A stretch of 64,000 nt of DNA from Corallococcus coralloides DSM 2259 (GTDB lineage Bacteria > Myxococcota > Myxococcia > Myxococcales > Myxococcaceae). The DNA lies in assembly GCF_000255295.1 (NCBI RefSeq), contig NC_017030.1, forward strand, positions 3,658,001-3,722,000. Reading direction: 5' to 3'. Below the pieces are notes generated by a model, which saw nothing but the letters and a program-made list of their open reading frames with translations, was not told the origin of the DNA and ran no database searches. Of this stretch, positions 7,617 through 16,210 are shown piece after piece. How positions within the stretch are numbered: position 1 is the first letter of the stretch; every line of letters begins with the position of its first letter. The translations under genes and the position numbers were made by a program.

Positions 7617-9224
7617 CTACTCGGGTGACTCCGCCCGGAGGAGCTGTTGCAGGTCGAGCTCCGACCAGTCCAGCTCCTGCTCCACCTGCTGGAACGCCGC
7701 GTCCCCGATGGTGCCGTTCGCCCGCAGCTCCGCCAGCTTCCGCCGGCTCGCGGCCATCGCGGTGCGCACCATCCCCGCGTCCGCGGTAGGTGGCCCCCAG
7801 GGAGAGCTGGGGCTCGCGGTGCCCATGAGGGCGTGCTCATCCAGGAGCTGACGCGCGCGCCGCAGCTGCAGCTCGTACCGGCGGCGGACCAGGGTCGCCA
7901 TCTCCGTGCCCGGTGAATCCTGCGTGGCCTCCAGCCCCGCGCGCAGTGTCTCCACCCGCGCGAGCCGCACCTCGTGGTCGACCTCGCCGTCGTCGTCCAG
8001 CTTCAGCCGCGTCATCAGGGGCTTGAGCGTCATCCCCTGCACCACGAGCGTCCCCAGCACCACGGAGAACGACGTGAAGAGGATGAGGTCCCGGTGGGGG
8101 AAGGCCGCGACGCCGTCATGCCCCGTGGGCAGCGCCAGCGCCGCCGCGAGCGTCACGATGCCTCGCATCCCGCACCAGCCCACCAGCACGGCCGCGCTCG
8201 GCGAGAGCGTGACGGTGCTGGACTTCGACTTGCGCTGTCTCCAGCGGTTGAACGCCGCCGCGCCCATCACCCAGGCGATGCGCGCGAGGATGGCCGCGCC
8301 CGTCACCACCGCCGCGATGGCCGTGTACTCCAGCCACGTCTCCCGGTCGAAGCGCGCGACGATGCCCTTCAACTGGAAGCCCACGAGCACGAAGGCCAGC
8401 ACGTTCAACACGAACGTCGCCACCTCCCACACCGCGTAGGACGGGATGCGGATCCGCGCGGGCGTCACCACGGAGGCCGTGCGCGAGATGGTCATCGCGT
8501 AGACCACCGTCGTCAGGATGCCGGACAGGTGCAGCCGCTCCGCGAGGATCCACACCGCGAACGTGCTGCCGAACTGGGTGATGACCGCCGTGGACACGTC
8601 CTCGACGCTGGCGTTGATGCGCAGGCTCACCCGCGACAGCACGACGCCCAGGAGCACGCTGGCCACCGTGACGACGAGCAACGTGGGCACCGCGCTCCAG
8701 CCCAGCACGCCACCCGCGGCCACGGCCCCCAGCGCGAGCCGGTAGATGAGCAGGGCGCTCGCGTCGTTGAAGAGGCTTTCGCCTTCCAGGATGACCATCA
8801 GCCGGTGCGGGGGCTTCAGCTGCTTCAGCACCGCCGTGGCCGCCGCCGCGTCCGGGGGCGCGACGATGGCGCCCAGCGCGATGGCCGCGGCCCAGGGCAT
8901 CGCCGGCACCATCCACTTCACCGCCACCGCCACGGCGATGACCGTGAGCACCACCGCCCCCAGGGCCAGGCTCGCGACCGGCCGCCAGTTCGCGCGCAGG
9001 TCGCGGGGGGACGCGTCGAACGCCGCGTCCAGCAGCACCGGCGCGACGAACAGGGTGAGCGCCAGCTCCGGATCCAACACCAGCTCCGGGCTGCCCGGCA
9101 CGAGCGCCAGCACCGCCCCGGCGAGCGCCACCAGCGCGGGGTAGGGCGTGCCCAGCCGCCGCGACAGCGCCGCCAGTCCCGCGCCTCCCAGCAAGAGCGC
9201 GATGACGATCTCGAACACCAGCAT
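7617..9224 (-). CDS. Na+/H+ antiporter, CPA1 family
   Basis: A 535-residue inner-membrane protein with about 12 hydrophobic segments over residues 1-410 and a charged cytoplasmic tail of about 120 residues. Family hallmarks are the APPDAAAATAVL segment near residue 125, which contains the ion-binding Asp, and LEGESLFNDASALL near residue 155, typical of CPA1 antiporters of the YjcE/NhaP group. It is expected to exchange protons for Na+ or K+ across the inner membrane. It converges on the SDR gene, whose stop is 3 bases away, and stands alone. Confidence 0.9.
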   Translation of the reverse strand: MLVFEIVIALLLGGAGLAALSRRLGTPYPALVALAGAVLALVPGSPELVLDPELALTLFVAPVLLDAAFDASPRDLRANWRPVASLALGAVVLTVIAVAVAVKWMVPAMPWAAAIALGAIVAPPDAAAATAVLKQLKPPHRLMVILEGESLFNDASALLIYRLALGAVAAGGVLGWSAVPTLLVVTVASVLLGVVLSRVSLRINASVEDVSTAVITQFGSTFAVWILAERLHLSGILTTVVYAMTISRTASVVTPARIRIPSYAVWEVATFVLNVLAFVLVGFQLKGIVARFDRETWLEYTAIAAVVTGAAILARIAWVMGAAAFNRWRQRKSKSSTVTLSPSAAVLVGWCGMRGIVTLAAALALPTGHDGVAAFPHRDLILFTSFSVVLGTLVVQGMTLKPLMTRLKLDDDGEVDHEVRLARVETLRAGLEATQDSPGTEMATLVRRRYELQLRRARQLLDEHALMGTASPSSPWGPPTADAGMVRTAMAASRRKLAELRANGTIGDAAFQQVEQELDWSELDLQQLLRAESPE

Positions 9225-9483
9225 GAGGGCCTCGGGGAGATGTCCACCCTGGACTTCCGGCGACCTAGCCCAGGAGGGCCCGCGGAGGACAGTGGCGAAT
9301 TCCGGACGGCGGAAACCTGCGTCATGCGGGAGGCCGCCCGCGTCATCAGCCGAACGCGATGGATGCCATCAGCCGAAAAAGGGGCGCACCTTTGCGAGGC
9401 GTGGGCCCCCGGTGACAGGCTTGCGCTTTCGGGTCGCGTGAAGCGCGCGGCCCTGCGCACCCTGCCCAATGGGGGAACCGAAG

Positions 9484-10050
9484 ATGTCCAGGTCGTTGCT
9501 GTTGGCGTCGTTCAACGAGGGCGTCCACCGTTCCATGGCCGGCAACCACGAGGCCGCGGTCCAGTCGTTCGATCAGGTCCTCGCCGTGGATCCACGCCAC
9601 TTCCCCGCGCTCACCGCGAAGGCCTTCGCCCTCAAACAGCTGGGGCGCAACGAGGAGGCCCTCAAGGGCTTCCAGCGCGCCATCGAGCTGGACCCGTCCG
9701 CGGCGGACCCCCACCGCGAGGCCGCGCTCTGCCAGCTGGAGCTGGGCGAGCCGGAGGCCGCCTCCCTCCTGATGCACCGGGCGGTTCAACTCAACCCCAC
9801 CCCCGGCTACCGTGAGGCCGCCGCCATCGAGGTCTACCACCTGGGTAACACGCTGCTGACCCAGGGCCGGCGGCCAGACAAGGCCCGCTACCGGCTGGCC
9901 CGTCAGGTCTTCGAACTGGCGCTGGAGCTGTCGCCCGCCTACGTGGAGGCGGCCAAGGCCCTGGCGGACGTGTGGGAGCACCTGGGCGACCCTACCCAGC
10001 GGGAGCACTACACCCAGCTGGCGACCCGGCTGCGCCCCGCCTCCTCCTGA
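9484..10050 (+). CDS. TPR-repeat protein
   Basis: A 188-residue protein built largely of tetratricopeptide repeats, for example HEAAVQSFDQVLAVDPRHFP, NEEALKGFQRAIELDPSAAD and RLARQVFELALELSPAYVEA. There is no signal peptide or membrane segment, so a cytoplasmic scaffold or chaperone-like role is likely. The start ATG at 9484 has GGGGGAA upstream; ATG at 9469 in the same frame is possible. The gene stands between the antiporter and DAHP synthase genes with no evident functional link to either. Confidence 0.85.
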   Translation: MSRSLLLASFNEGVHRSMAGNHEAAVQSFDQVLAVDPRHFPALTAKAFALKQLGRNEEALKGFQRAIELDPSAADPHREAALCQLELGEPEAASLLMHRAVQLNPTPGYREAAAIEVYHLGNTLLTQGRRPDKARYRLARQVFELALELSPAYVEAAKALADVWEHLGDPTQREHYTQLATRLRPASS

Positions 10051-10145
10051 GGCCGCTCTCATCAAAGTTTTACAAAAGCGGAGGGAAAGGGCGGGAGGCC
10101 GGTGTTGAATGCCGAAGCGGCCCCCCCACCAGGAGAACCCTTCGC

Positions 10146-11282
10146 ATGATCGTGATGCTCGAGCCGGATTCCCCGGAATCCGTCGTGAACGCCGTCCTCC
10201 AACTCGCTTCGCAGTACGAGGGCGTCACCCCGCGTGCCCATGTGGTCCAGGGCGCCGAGTCCACCATCACCGAGCTGTACCTGCTGGGCTCCACGTCGCA
10301 GGTGCCGCTGGAGCCGTTCCAGCAGCTGCCCGGCGTGCGCCAGGTGGTCCGCGTCTCGCAGAAGTACCGCATCATCGGCCGGCACGGCGGTCAGCGCACC
10401 ACGGCGGGCTTCGAGTACAACGGCGTCAACTTCGACGATAACTCGGTGAACCTCTTCGCGGGCCTGTGCGCGGTGGATTCGCTGGAGAGCGTGGACGCGA
10501 TGATGGCGGCGCTCGCGCGCTGCGGCATCAACACCACGCGCATGGGCGCGTACAAGCCGCGCACCAACCCGTACGAGTTCCAGGGCCTGGGCGCGAAGTG
10601 CCTGCCCTGGGTGTTCGACTCCGCGGGCAAGCACGGCATCAAGGTCGTCGCGATGGAGGTGACGCATCCGCGCCACATCGACGAGATCAACGACGCGCTG
10701 AAGAAGTCGGGGGCGCCCACGGGCGTGATGCTCCAGGTGGGCACGCGCAACGCGCAGAACTTCGAGTTGCTCAAGGTGATTGGCCAGCAGCGCACCTTCC
10801 CGGTGCTCTTCAAGCGCGGCATGGGCATCACGCTGGAGGAGTCCCTCAACGCGTGCGAGTACGTGGCGAGCGAGGGCAACCCCAAGATCGTCTTCTGCCT
10901 GCGCGGCGTGAAGACGCACCTGGGCGACCCGCACCGCAACATGGTGGACTTCGCGCACGTGCCGGTGGTGCGCCGCCTCACGCGCATGCCGGTGTGCGTG
11001 GACCCCTCGCACGCCATTGGCCGCGCGGAGGCCCCGCCGGACGGGCTGCCGGACATCTTCCACGCCATTGGCCAGGGCCTCATCGCGGGCGCGTCCATGG
11101 TGCTGGTGGACTTCCACCCGACGCCGGAGAAGGCGCTGTGCGATGGGCCGCAGGCGCTGCGCCTGGAGCAGCTGGCCGCGCTCCAGCGCTACACGAACAT
11201 CGTGCGCTCCGCGTACACGGAGGCCGTGCGCAACGGCGACGGGACGCAGGCCGCGGCTCCGGCCCAGGCCATCAGTCGCTGA
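10146..11282 (+). CDS. aroF: 3-deoxy-7-phosphoheptulonate (DAHP) synthase, type I beta
   Basis: A 378-residue enzyme that condenses phosphoenolpyruvate with erythrose 4-phosphate, the first step of the shikimate pathway. Residues 1-75 form the ferredoxin-like regulatory domain typical of the AroF/I-beta group. The TIM barrel follows, with GAYKPRTNPYEFQGLG, VGTRNAQNFELLK, LFKRGMGITLEESL, CLRGVKT and CVDPSHAIGR all in place. The start ATG at 10146 follows an AGGAG. Its last 11 bases overlap the convergent prephenate dehydratase gene, so the first and the phenylalanine-specific steps of aromatic synthesis face each other here. Confidence 0.95.
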   Translation: MIVMLEPDSPESVVNAVLQLASQYEGVTPRAHVVQGAESTITELYLLGSTSQVPLEPFQQLPGVRQVVRVSQKYRIIGRHGGQRTTAGFEYNGVNFDDNSVNLFAGLCAVDSLESVDAMMAALARCGINTTRMGAYKPRTNPYEFQGLGAKCLPWVFDSAGKHGIKVVAMEVTHPRHIDEINDALKKSGAPTGVMLQVGTRNAQNFELLKVIGQQRTFPVLFKRGMGITLEESLNACEYVASEGNPKIVFCLRGVKTHLGDPHRNMVDFAHVPVVRRLTRMPVCVDPSHAIGRAEAPPDGLPDIFHAIGQGLIAGASMVLVDFHPTPEKALCDGPQALRLEQLAALQRYTNIVRSAYTEAVRNGDGTQAAAPAQAISR

Positions 11283-12105
11283 GCGCGTAGCTGCCCAGCA
11301 CCCGGAGCGATGTGCATGCGCTCCGGGCTTCGTCCAGGGCCGCCTTCACGGGTGCGGTGTCCACCGCGCCCTCCACGTCCAGGCACCAGCGGTAGTCCCA
11401 GGCGCGGACGCCGCCGGGCCTCGACTCCAGCCGCGCGACGTTCACCCCGTGCGTGGCGAAGGCCGTGAGCACGCCCGCGAGCGCGCCAGGGCCGTTGTCG
11501 AGCGTGAGCACCAGGGACGTCTTCCACCGCGAACCGAGATTGGGCGGCACGGCCGGGCCCACCGCGAGGAACCGGGTGGCGTTGTCCGGCGAGTCCGCGA
11601 TGCCTTCCGCCAGCACGGTGAGGCCGTAGAGCTCCGCCGCGGTCCGGCTGGCGATGGCCGCCGTGCCCTCCAGCGCCTCCTGTGCCACGCGCCGCGCCGC
11701 CACGGCGGTGTTCGCCTCGGGCACGGGGTGCAGGTGGTGCTTTCGCAGCCAGCCTCCGCACTGCGCCAGCGCCTGTGGATGCGACAGCGCGCGCGTGAGG
11801 CCCTCCAGCGTGCGGCCCGGCGGCGCGAGCAGGCAGTGACGCACGGGCAGGCGCAGCTCTCCGGAGAGGGCCGGGGTGAACTCCAGGAGCAGATCCACCA
11901 CCTCCGCCACCGGTCCCGCGAGCGCGCTCTCCATGGGCACCACGCCGCCGTCCACCGTGCCTTCGGCCACGGCCTCGAAGACGGCGCGGAAGGTGGGGCA
12001 GGGGATGCGCGTCACGGAGGCGCCGAAGAGGGCGCCCGTGGCTTCGTCGCCGTACGCGCCGCGCTCACCCTGGAAGGCGATGCGGCGGGGGGCGGCGTCA
12101 GCCAT
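11272..12105 (-). CDS. Prephenate dehydratase with ACT domain
   Basis: A 277-residue protein with a prephenate dehydratase domain (IAFQGERGAYGDEA at the start, then VVPMESALAG, LSHPQALAQC and IASRTAAELYGL) followed by an ACT regulatory domain from about residue 190 (LVLTLDNGPGALAGVLTAFA, then the ESRP motif). It converts prephenate to phenylpyruvate, with phenylalanine feedback expected at the ACT domain. There is no chorismate mutase part. Its start overlaps the stop of the upstream CM-PDT gene by 8 bases, indicating translational coupling. The two adjacent proteins share the domain layout and are paralogs. Confidence 0.92.
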   Translation of the reverse strand: MADAAPRRIAFQGERGAYGDEATGALFGASVTRIPCPTFRAVFEAVAEGTVDGGVVPMESALAGPVAEVVDLLLEFTPALSGELRLPVRHCLLAPPGRTLEGLTRALSHPQALAQCGGWLRKHHLHPVPEANTAVAARRVAQEALEGTAAIASRTAAELYGLTVLAEGIADSPDNATRFLAVGPAVPPNLGSRWKTSLVLTLDNGPGALAGVLTAFATHGVNVARLESRPGGVRAWDYRWCLDVEGAVDTAPVKAALDEARSACTSLRVLGSYALSD

Positions 12106-13237
12106 CGATGGGCTCCGCGCGTGGGTACGTGCCCAGCACGCGCAGCGACGACGTGAGCGGGCGCAGGTCCTCCAGCGCCGCCGTCACCGAGGCGGACGCG
12201 GCGTGGCCCTCCACGTCCAGATAGAAGCGGTACTTCCACGGCGCGCCCGGGATGGGGCGCGACTCCAGCTTGGAGAGGTTCACCCCGCGCTGCGTGAGCC
12301 GCTGCAGCACCTGGCCCAGCGCACCGGGGCGGTGTTCCAGCACCACCAGCAGGGACGTCTTGCACGGCACGTCCGGCGCGAGCGGCGTGGGCTGGCGCGA
12401 CACCTCCACGAAGCGCGTGAAGTCCGAGCCGGGCTGCAGGTCGCTGGCGAGCACCACGAGCCCGAAGCGGCCCGCCGCGGACTCGCTGGCGATGGCGGCC
12501 ACGGTCCTGTCGTTGCGATCCGCGACCATCTGCGCGGCGACGGCGGTGTCTGGCCCAAGCACGGCGCGGGCCCAGGGCACGTGCGTGCGCAGGAAGTCCT
12601 CGCACTGCGCCAGCGCCTGCGGATGCGACAGCACCTCGCGCAGGTCCTCCAGCTTCGCGCCCTTCACGCCCAGCAGCCGGTGGTCCACCTGGCTCACCAC
12701 CTCGCCGGTGATGACGCCGTCGCCCGCGGCGAGCACGTCGTACGTCTCATTCATGCTGCCGGCGGTGGTGTTCTCGATGGGCAGGAGCAGCACGTCCTGC
12801 TCGCTCTGCTTGAGGGCCTCCACGGCCTGGCGGGCGGTGTCGAAGCCGGTGAGGAGCACGCCGCCCGGCCGGTGGCCGTAGCGCTGGCGGGCGGCCAGGT
12901 GGCTGTAGGAGCCCTCGACGCCCAGGTAGCCCACGCGCAGGGGCGTGGTGTCCAGGCGGGTGACCAGGGCCTGCTGTCGGGCTACGGACATGTCCAGGAT
13001 GACGCGGTAGAGGCGCTCCACTTCGTGCGGATCCAGGCCTCGCTCCGCTGCCCGGCCGCGCAGCTTGCGCAGGAGCAGGTCCTCGCGCTGCGGGTCCCGG
13101 AAGGGCCAGGCCGTCACCAGCTTGGCGCGCGCTACGTCGTCGGCCAGGGCCATGCGCCGCTGGAGCGCATCGAGGACGTCCTCGTCGATGCGTTCGATTT
13201 GGGTCCGCAGGGTCTCCAGGGAGGGGATGTCCGCCAT
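12098..13237 (-). CDS. pheA: Bifunctional chorismate mutase / prephenate dehydratase (P-protein)
   Basis: A 379-residue protein. Residues about 5-90 are an AroQ-type chorismate mutase helix bundle (LETLRTQIERIDEDVLDALQ, RPFR-like WPFRDPQRE). Residues about 100-275 are the prephenate dehydratase domain (VGYLGVEGSYSHLAA, LLPIENTTAGSMNE, LSHPQALAQC, IASESAAGRFGL). An ACT domain with KLESRP follows. It makes phenylpyruvate from chorismate. The start ATG at 13237 puts the mutase helix at the N-terminus; the reading frame continues upstream to 13432 but that part is antisense-like and unlikely. Confidence 0.93.
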   Translation of the reverse strand: MADIPSLETLRTQIERIDEDVLDALQRRMALADDVARAKLVTAWPFRDPQREDLLLRKLRGRAAERGLDPHEVERLYRVILDMSVARQQALVTRLDTTPLRVGYLGVEGSYSHLAARQRYGHRPGGVLLTGFDTARQAVEALKQSEQDVLLLPIENTTAGSMNETYDVLAAGDGVITGEVVSQVDHRLLGVKGAKLEDLREVLSHPQALAQCEDFLRTHVPWARAVLGPDTAVAAQMVADRNDRTVAAIASESAAGRFGLVVLASDLQPGSDFTRFVEVSRQPTPLAPDVPCKTSLLVVLEHRPGALGQVLQRLTQRGVNLSKLESRPIPGAPWKYRFYLDVEGHAASASVTAALEDLRPLTSSLRVLGTYPRAEPIDG

Positions 13238-13277
13238 GCCCGGAACATAACAACTCGCGTCGAAGGCGCGGGGTCCT

Positions 13278-13868
13278 TCACATCCCCAGGCGCCGGGCGA
13301 GGTCCGAAGGGACCGGGTAGACGGACTCCTTCGGCAGGTGGCGCGTGGCCTGATCCGCGCGGCCGTCGTCCAGGTGCTTGCGCAGCTTCTGGACCAGGGG
13401 CGTGAGGTCGGTGATGGACACGGTCCAGTCATCCACGAAGCGCTGGATGACGGCGCGGCTCAACCCCACCTGGATGCTGTCGTGGGGCAGGCCCGCGCCG
13501 CGCAAGCTGCGCTCCGGGTCCCACTGGATGTGGACGGGCGCGGTGTCGAAGGCCTTGCGCCACGCGTCCGGCGAGCCGTGGGCCTTCGGCTCGAAGCCGG
13601 TGAGGACGCCGGAGGACAGGGCCTCCTCCCAGCCGGAGCGTTTGATGCGCACCGCGAGCGTGCGCTCCTGGCCGCTCTTCCTGCCCCAGTTGGAGCGGTG
13701 CATGAGCCACAGGAAGCTGGGTTTGATCCACGTCATCCGGCCCACGGAGAACGGCGGGCCGAACTTCTGCTGCTTCACGGCCACGTCGGCGATGGCGTCC
13801 GAGTAGGCCTGATACACGACGATGGAGGCTCGGTCGAAGTCGGCGCGGACTTCGCGGGCTGCGCTCAT
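13278..13868 (-). CDS. DUF4291 family protein
   Basis: A 196-residue protein that begins with [20 protein letters not shown] and contains [20 protein letters not shown] and MHRSNWG, the conserved core of DUF4291. The family has no established function that I can name with confidence. No signal peptide or membrane segment is visible. Its ATG overlaps the TGA of the upstream EVE gene (ATGA), so the two are translationally coupled. Confidence 0.85.
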   Translation of the reverse strand: MSAAREVRADFDRASIVVYQAYSDAIADVAVKQQKFGPPFSVGRMTWIKPSFLWLMHRSNWGRKSGQERTLAVRIKRSGWEEALSSGVLTGFEPKAHGSPDAWRKAFDTAPVHIQWDPERSLRGAGLPHDSIQVGLSRAVIQRFVDDWTVSITDLTPLVQKLRKHLDDGRADQATRHLPKESVYPVPSDLARRLGM

Positions 13869-14347
13869 GGGCGGGCTCTGGGTTTGGCTTTCGGCTTGGG
13901 CCTGGGTTTGGCGGCGGAGGTCGCCGGGAGCTTCGTCTTGCCCATCTTGAGGACGAGCTCGAAGTGCTCCACGGGGGTGGGCGTCACGCTGAGGCGGCTG
14001 CGGGTGATGAGCGGGAAGTCCTTGAGCGCGGGCGTGGCCTTGATGGTGGCCAGCGTCACCGGCGTGGTGAAGGCGACCACGGGCCCCACGTCCACGGAGG
14101 CCCAGTCCTCGCCGGGGGCGGTGGGGTCCGGGCCCGGCTTGGAGAGGACGCACGCCACGCCGACGACGGCCTTGTCCTCATTGGAGTGGTAGTAGAGGCA
14201 CAGGTCCCCGGGCGTCATGGCCCGGATGTTGTTGCGCGCCTCGAAGCTGCGCACGCCCGTCCACTCCGTCCTGCCGTCCTCCTCCAGCTTCGCGTACGCG
14301 TAGACGGAGGGCTCGCTCTTGATCAACCAGTACCGCGGAGTCGCCAT
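13865..14347 (-). CDS. EVE domain protein
   Basis: A 160-residue protein, [20 protein letters not shown], that matches the EVE (PUA-related) fold with the hallmark WLIKSEP. Further conserved pieces are [18 protein letters not shown] and [13 protein letters not shown] proteins of this type bind modified bases in nucleic acid in the systems that have been studied; that role is inferred here. It ends in a very basic tail ([14 protein letters not shown]) that would suit nucleic acid binding. It is coupled to DUF4291 by an ATGA overlap. Confidence 0.9.
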   Translation of the reverse strand: MATPRYWLIKSEPSVYAYAKLEEDGRTEWTGVRSFEARNNIRAMTPGDLCLYYHSNEDKAVVGVACVLSKPGPDPTAPGEDWASVDVGPVVAFTTPVTLATIKATPALKDFPLITRSRLSVTPTPVEHFELVLKMGKTKLPATSAAKPRPKPKAKPRARP

Positions 14348-14363
14348 GGCGGCGCACCCTAGC

Positions 14364-15269
14364 TCAGGGAGGCGTTTCGCGCGCCAGCGCCGCGCCCTGT
14401 TGCTTGAAGAGCTCGAAGACCCGCTCCTCGTCCATCGCCGCGACTTCACGCCGTGTGGGATCCGCTTCGGTATAGCCCACACGCCGGGCCGCGTCGTCGA
14501 GTCCTGGAAAGCGTTTCCGCACCTCGGCCCAGAGGGTCCGGTCGTCTTGAGCCATGGAGCAGGGAAGGGGGATCAGGATGCTGGCGCTCAGCCCTGGGGA
14601 GAGTGCATCCGGCAGCTCGTTGAAGGAGAGGACCGCACCCGGAGGAAGCCGCATGGGGAGCTCCGTCCGGGTGAACACCCCCACCACGGGCAGGGTCCGG
14701 ATGACGACGCCGTCCAGCGGTGTCCGGGTGGAGCGTGAGGGCTGGCCGTAGGTCAGGGCCGACATGTCGATCTGTACGGGGCAGAGGTCCGGATGGACGG
14801 ACAGCATGAAGGCATCGCCCTCGCGGATATCGACCTCGAAGTCGCGAGAGCTGTCGACGGCCGAGTCCTTCAGGAAGACCGCATGTCGACCGCTGGGAAC
14901 TGGAAACGCGAGGTGATGGTCGACGAGGAGCACCGGCGCCACGGGCTGGTCATCCACGCGCAGGACGATGTCGCGGTCAGGTTGTGGGCCCATGGCCACG
15001 ACATGGAGGAGCCCACCCTCGGGAGCGGGAGGGCCATCGCTGTTGCTGATCGCGAACAGCCCCCACAGCACCAGCGCCGCCGCGAGAAGCCCCAGCGCCA
15101 CCTTCGCGTATCCCGGCGAGCCAGAGGGGTCGGCTGGCTCCGGTGGGGTGGGGCCGGTGTTTGGCGCGGTAATGAGGGAGAACACCCACCACACCAGGAG
15201 GACCACGACCAGGATGGCCAGGACCTCCAATGCGTTGCCGTTGAGGATGTACCGGATGAGCCTGAGCAT
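14364..15269 (-). CDS. Membrane protein with PEGA-like segment, paralog 1
   Basis: A 301-residue protein of unknown function. It has two hydrophobic segments near the N-terminus (LEVLAILVVVLLVWWVFSLI and VALGLLAAALVLWGLFAI) followed by a large presumably periplasmic part. The part begins with a PEGA-like repeat (VDDQPVAPVLLVDHHLAFPV, then PSGRHAVFL). It shares REGDAFMLS, PDLCPVQIDM, YGQP and AQDDRTLW with the next gene upstream, so the two are tandem paralogs. The start ATG at 15269 follows GGGGGAA. Confidence 0.75.
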   Translation of the reverse strand: MLRLIRYILNGNALEVLAILVVVLLVWWVFSLITAPNTGPTPPEPADPSGSPGYAKVALGLLAAALVLWGLFAISNSDGPPAPEGGLLHVVAMGPQPDRDIVLRVDDQPVAPVLLVDHHLAFPVPSGRHAVFLKDSAVDSSRDFEVDIREGDAFMLSVHPDLCPVQIDMSALTYGQPSRSTRTPLDGVVIRTLPVVGVFTRTELPMRLPPGAVLSFNELPDALSPGLSASILIPLPCSMAQDDRTLWAEVRKRFPGLDDAARRVGYTEADPTRREVAAMDEERVFELFKQQGAALARETPP

Positions 15270-15292
15270 GGTTCCCCCTGGATGGCCCTGTC

Positions 15293-16144
15293 TCAGGGCG
15301 GCGTTTCGCGCGCCTGGGCTGGTTGGGTGTCCGTGTAGCCCGCCCGCCAGGCCCATACATGGACGATGGGGATGTTCGTGCGCACGGCGTCCCAGGCGCT
15401 CCGGTCGTCCTGGGCCTGGGGGCAGGGGATGAGCGTCAGCAGGCTGGGGCTCGGACCTTTGGAATGGGTGGCGGGCAGCTCCGCGACGTCGAGGAACGCG
15501 TTCGGAGGGATGCGGACCGGCGTCAGGGGCTCCGTGAAGCGCGCCAGCACGGGAAGCGCGACCTTGTCCTGCCTCAAGGGTTGGCCGTATTTCAAGGTCG
15601 CCATGTCGACCTGCACGATGCACAGGTCCGGGCTGGTGGAGAGCATGAAGGCTTCGCCTTCGCGGACATCGACCTGCAACCTCCGGCCGCTGCCGCCGAC
15701 CGCGGGGTCGTAGAGCCCGACGCGATGGGAGCCGCTGGGAACCCGATAGGTGAGGTGCCGATCGACGCGATGGAGAGGCTCCACCCGTTCGTCATCCACG
15801 GACACGTGGAGATTGCTGCCCACGACATGGATGAAGCCTCCCTTGTCGCGGGTCAGGTAGAGGACGCCGCCGACCACCGCCACCGCCGCGAGGATTCCCA
15901 GCTCGCGCTTCGTGATCCACTCCGTCTTCAGCGCCTCTTCCGCGGGAGGTGGGGGCGGGGCTTCGTACGCGCCGAGCAGGGTGTCGCTCGTCGGCGGGGG
16001 ACCCTGGGTGATCCGGAAGTATGCCCACCTCCCGGCGAGCGCCACCGTCGCGAAGACCCCGGCCCCCACGGGGTTCCCCGCGCGAAGCAGCAAGACGGTC
16101 GTGACGAAGACGAACCAGAGGAAACTGTTACGACGGAAGTCCAT
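15293..16144 (-). CDS. Membrane protein with PEGA-like segment, paralog 2
   Basis: A 283-residue protein of unknown function. Hydrophobic segments near the N-terminus (FLWFVFVTTVLLL and VGAGVFATVALAG) are followed by a Pro-rich linker, another hydrophobic stretch (LGILAAVAVVGGVLYL) and an exported part. This carries the PEGA-like VDDERVEPLHRVDRHLTYRV plus PSGSHRVGL, then REGEAFMLSTSPDLCIVQVD and AQDDRSAW, shared with its downstream paralog. The start ATG at 16144 follows GGGGGAAG, almost the same ribosome-binding context as the paralog, supporting recent duplication. Confidence 0.75.
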   Translation of the reverse strand: MDFRRNSFLWFVFVTTVLLLRAGNPVGAGVFATVALAGRWAYFRITQGPPPTSDTLLGAYEAPPPPPAEEALKTEWITKRELGILAAVAVVGGVLYLTRDKGGFIHVVGSNLHVSVDDERVEPLHRVDRHLTYRVPSGSHRVGLYDPAVGGSGRRLQVDVREGEAFMLSTSPDLCIVQVDMATLKYGQPLRQDKVALPVLARFTEPLTPVRIPPNAFLDVAELPATHSKGPSPSLLTLIPCPQAQDDRSAWDAVRTNIPIVHVWAWRAGYTDTQPAQARETPP

Positions 16145-16210
16145 GGCTTCCCCCCGAAGTGGCCTTCCCGCCACTTCAGGGTGTTTCATGGCACGTCTGG
16201 TTTTGGAGCG

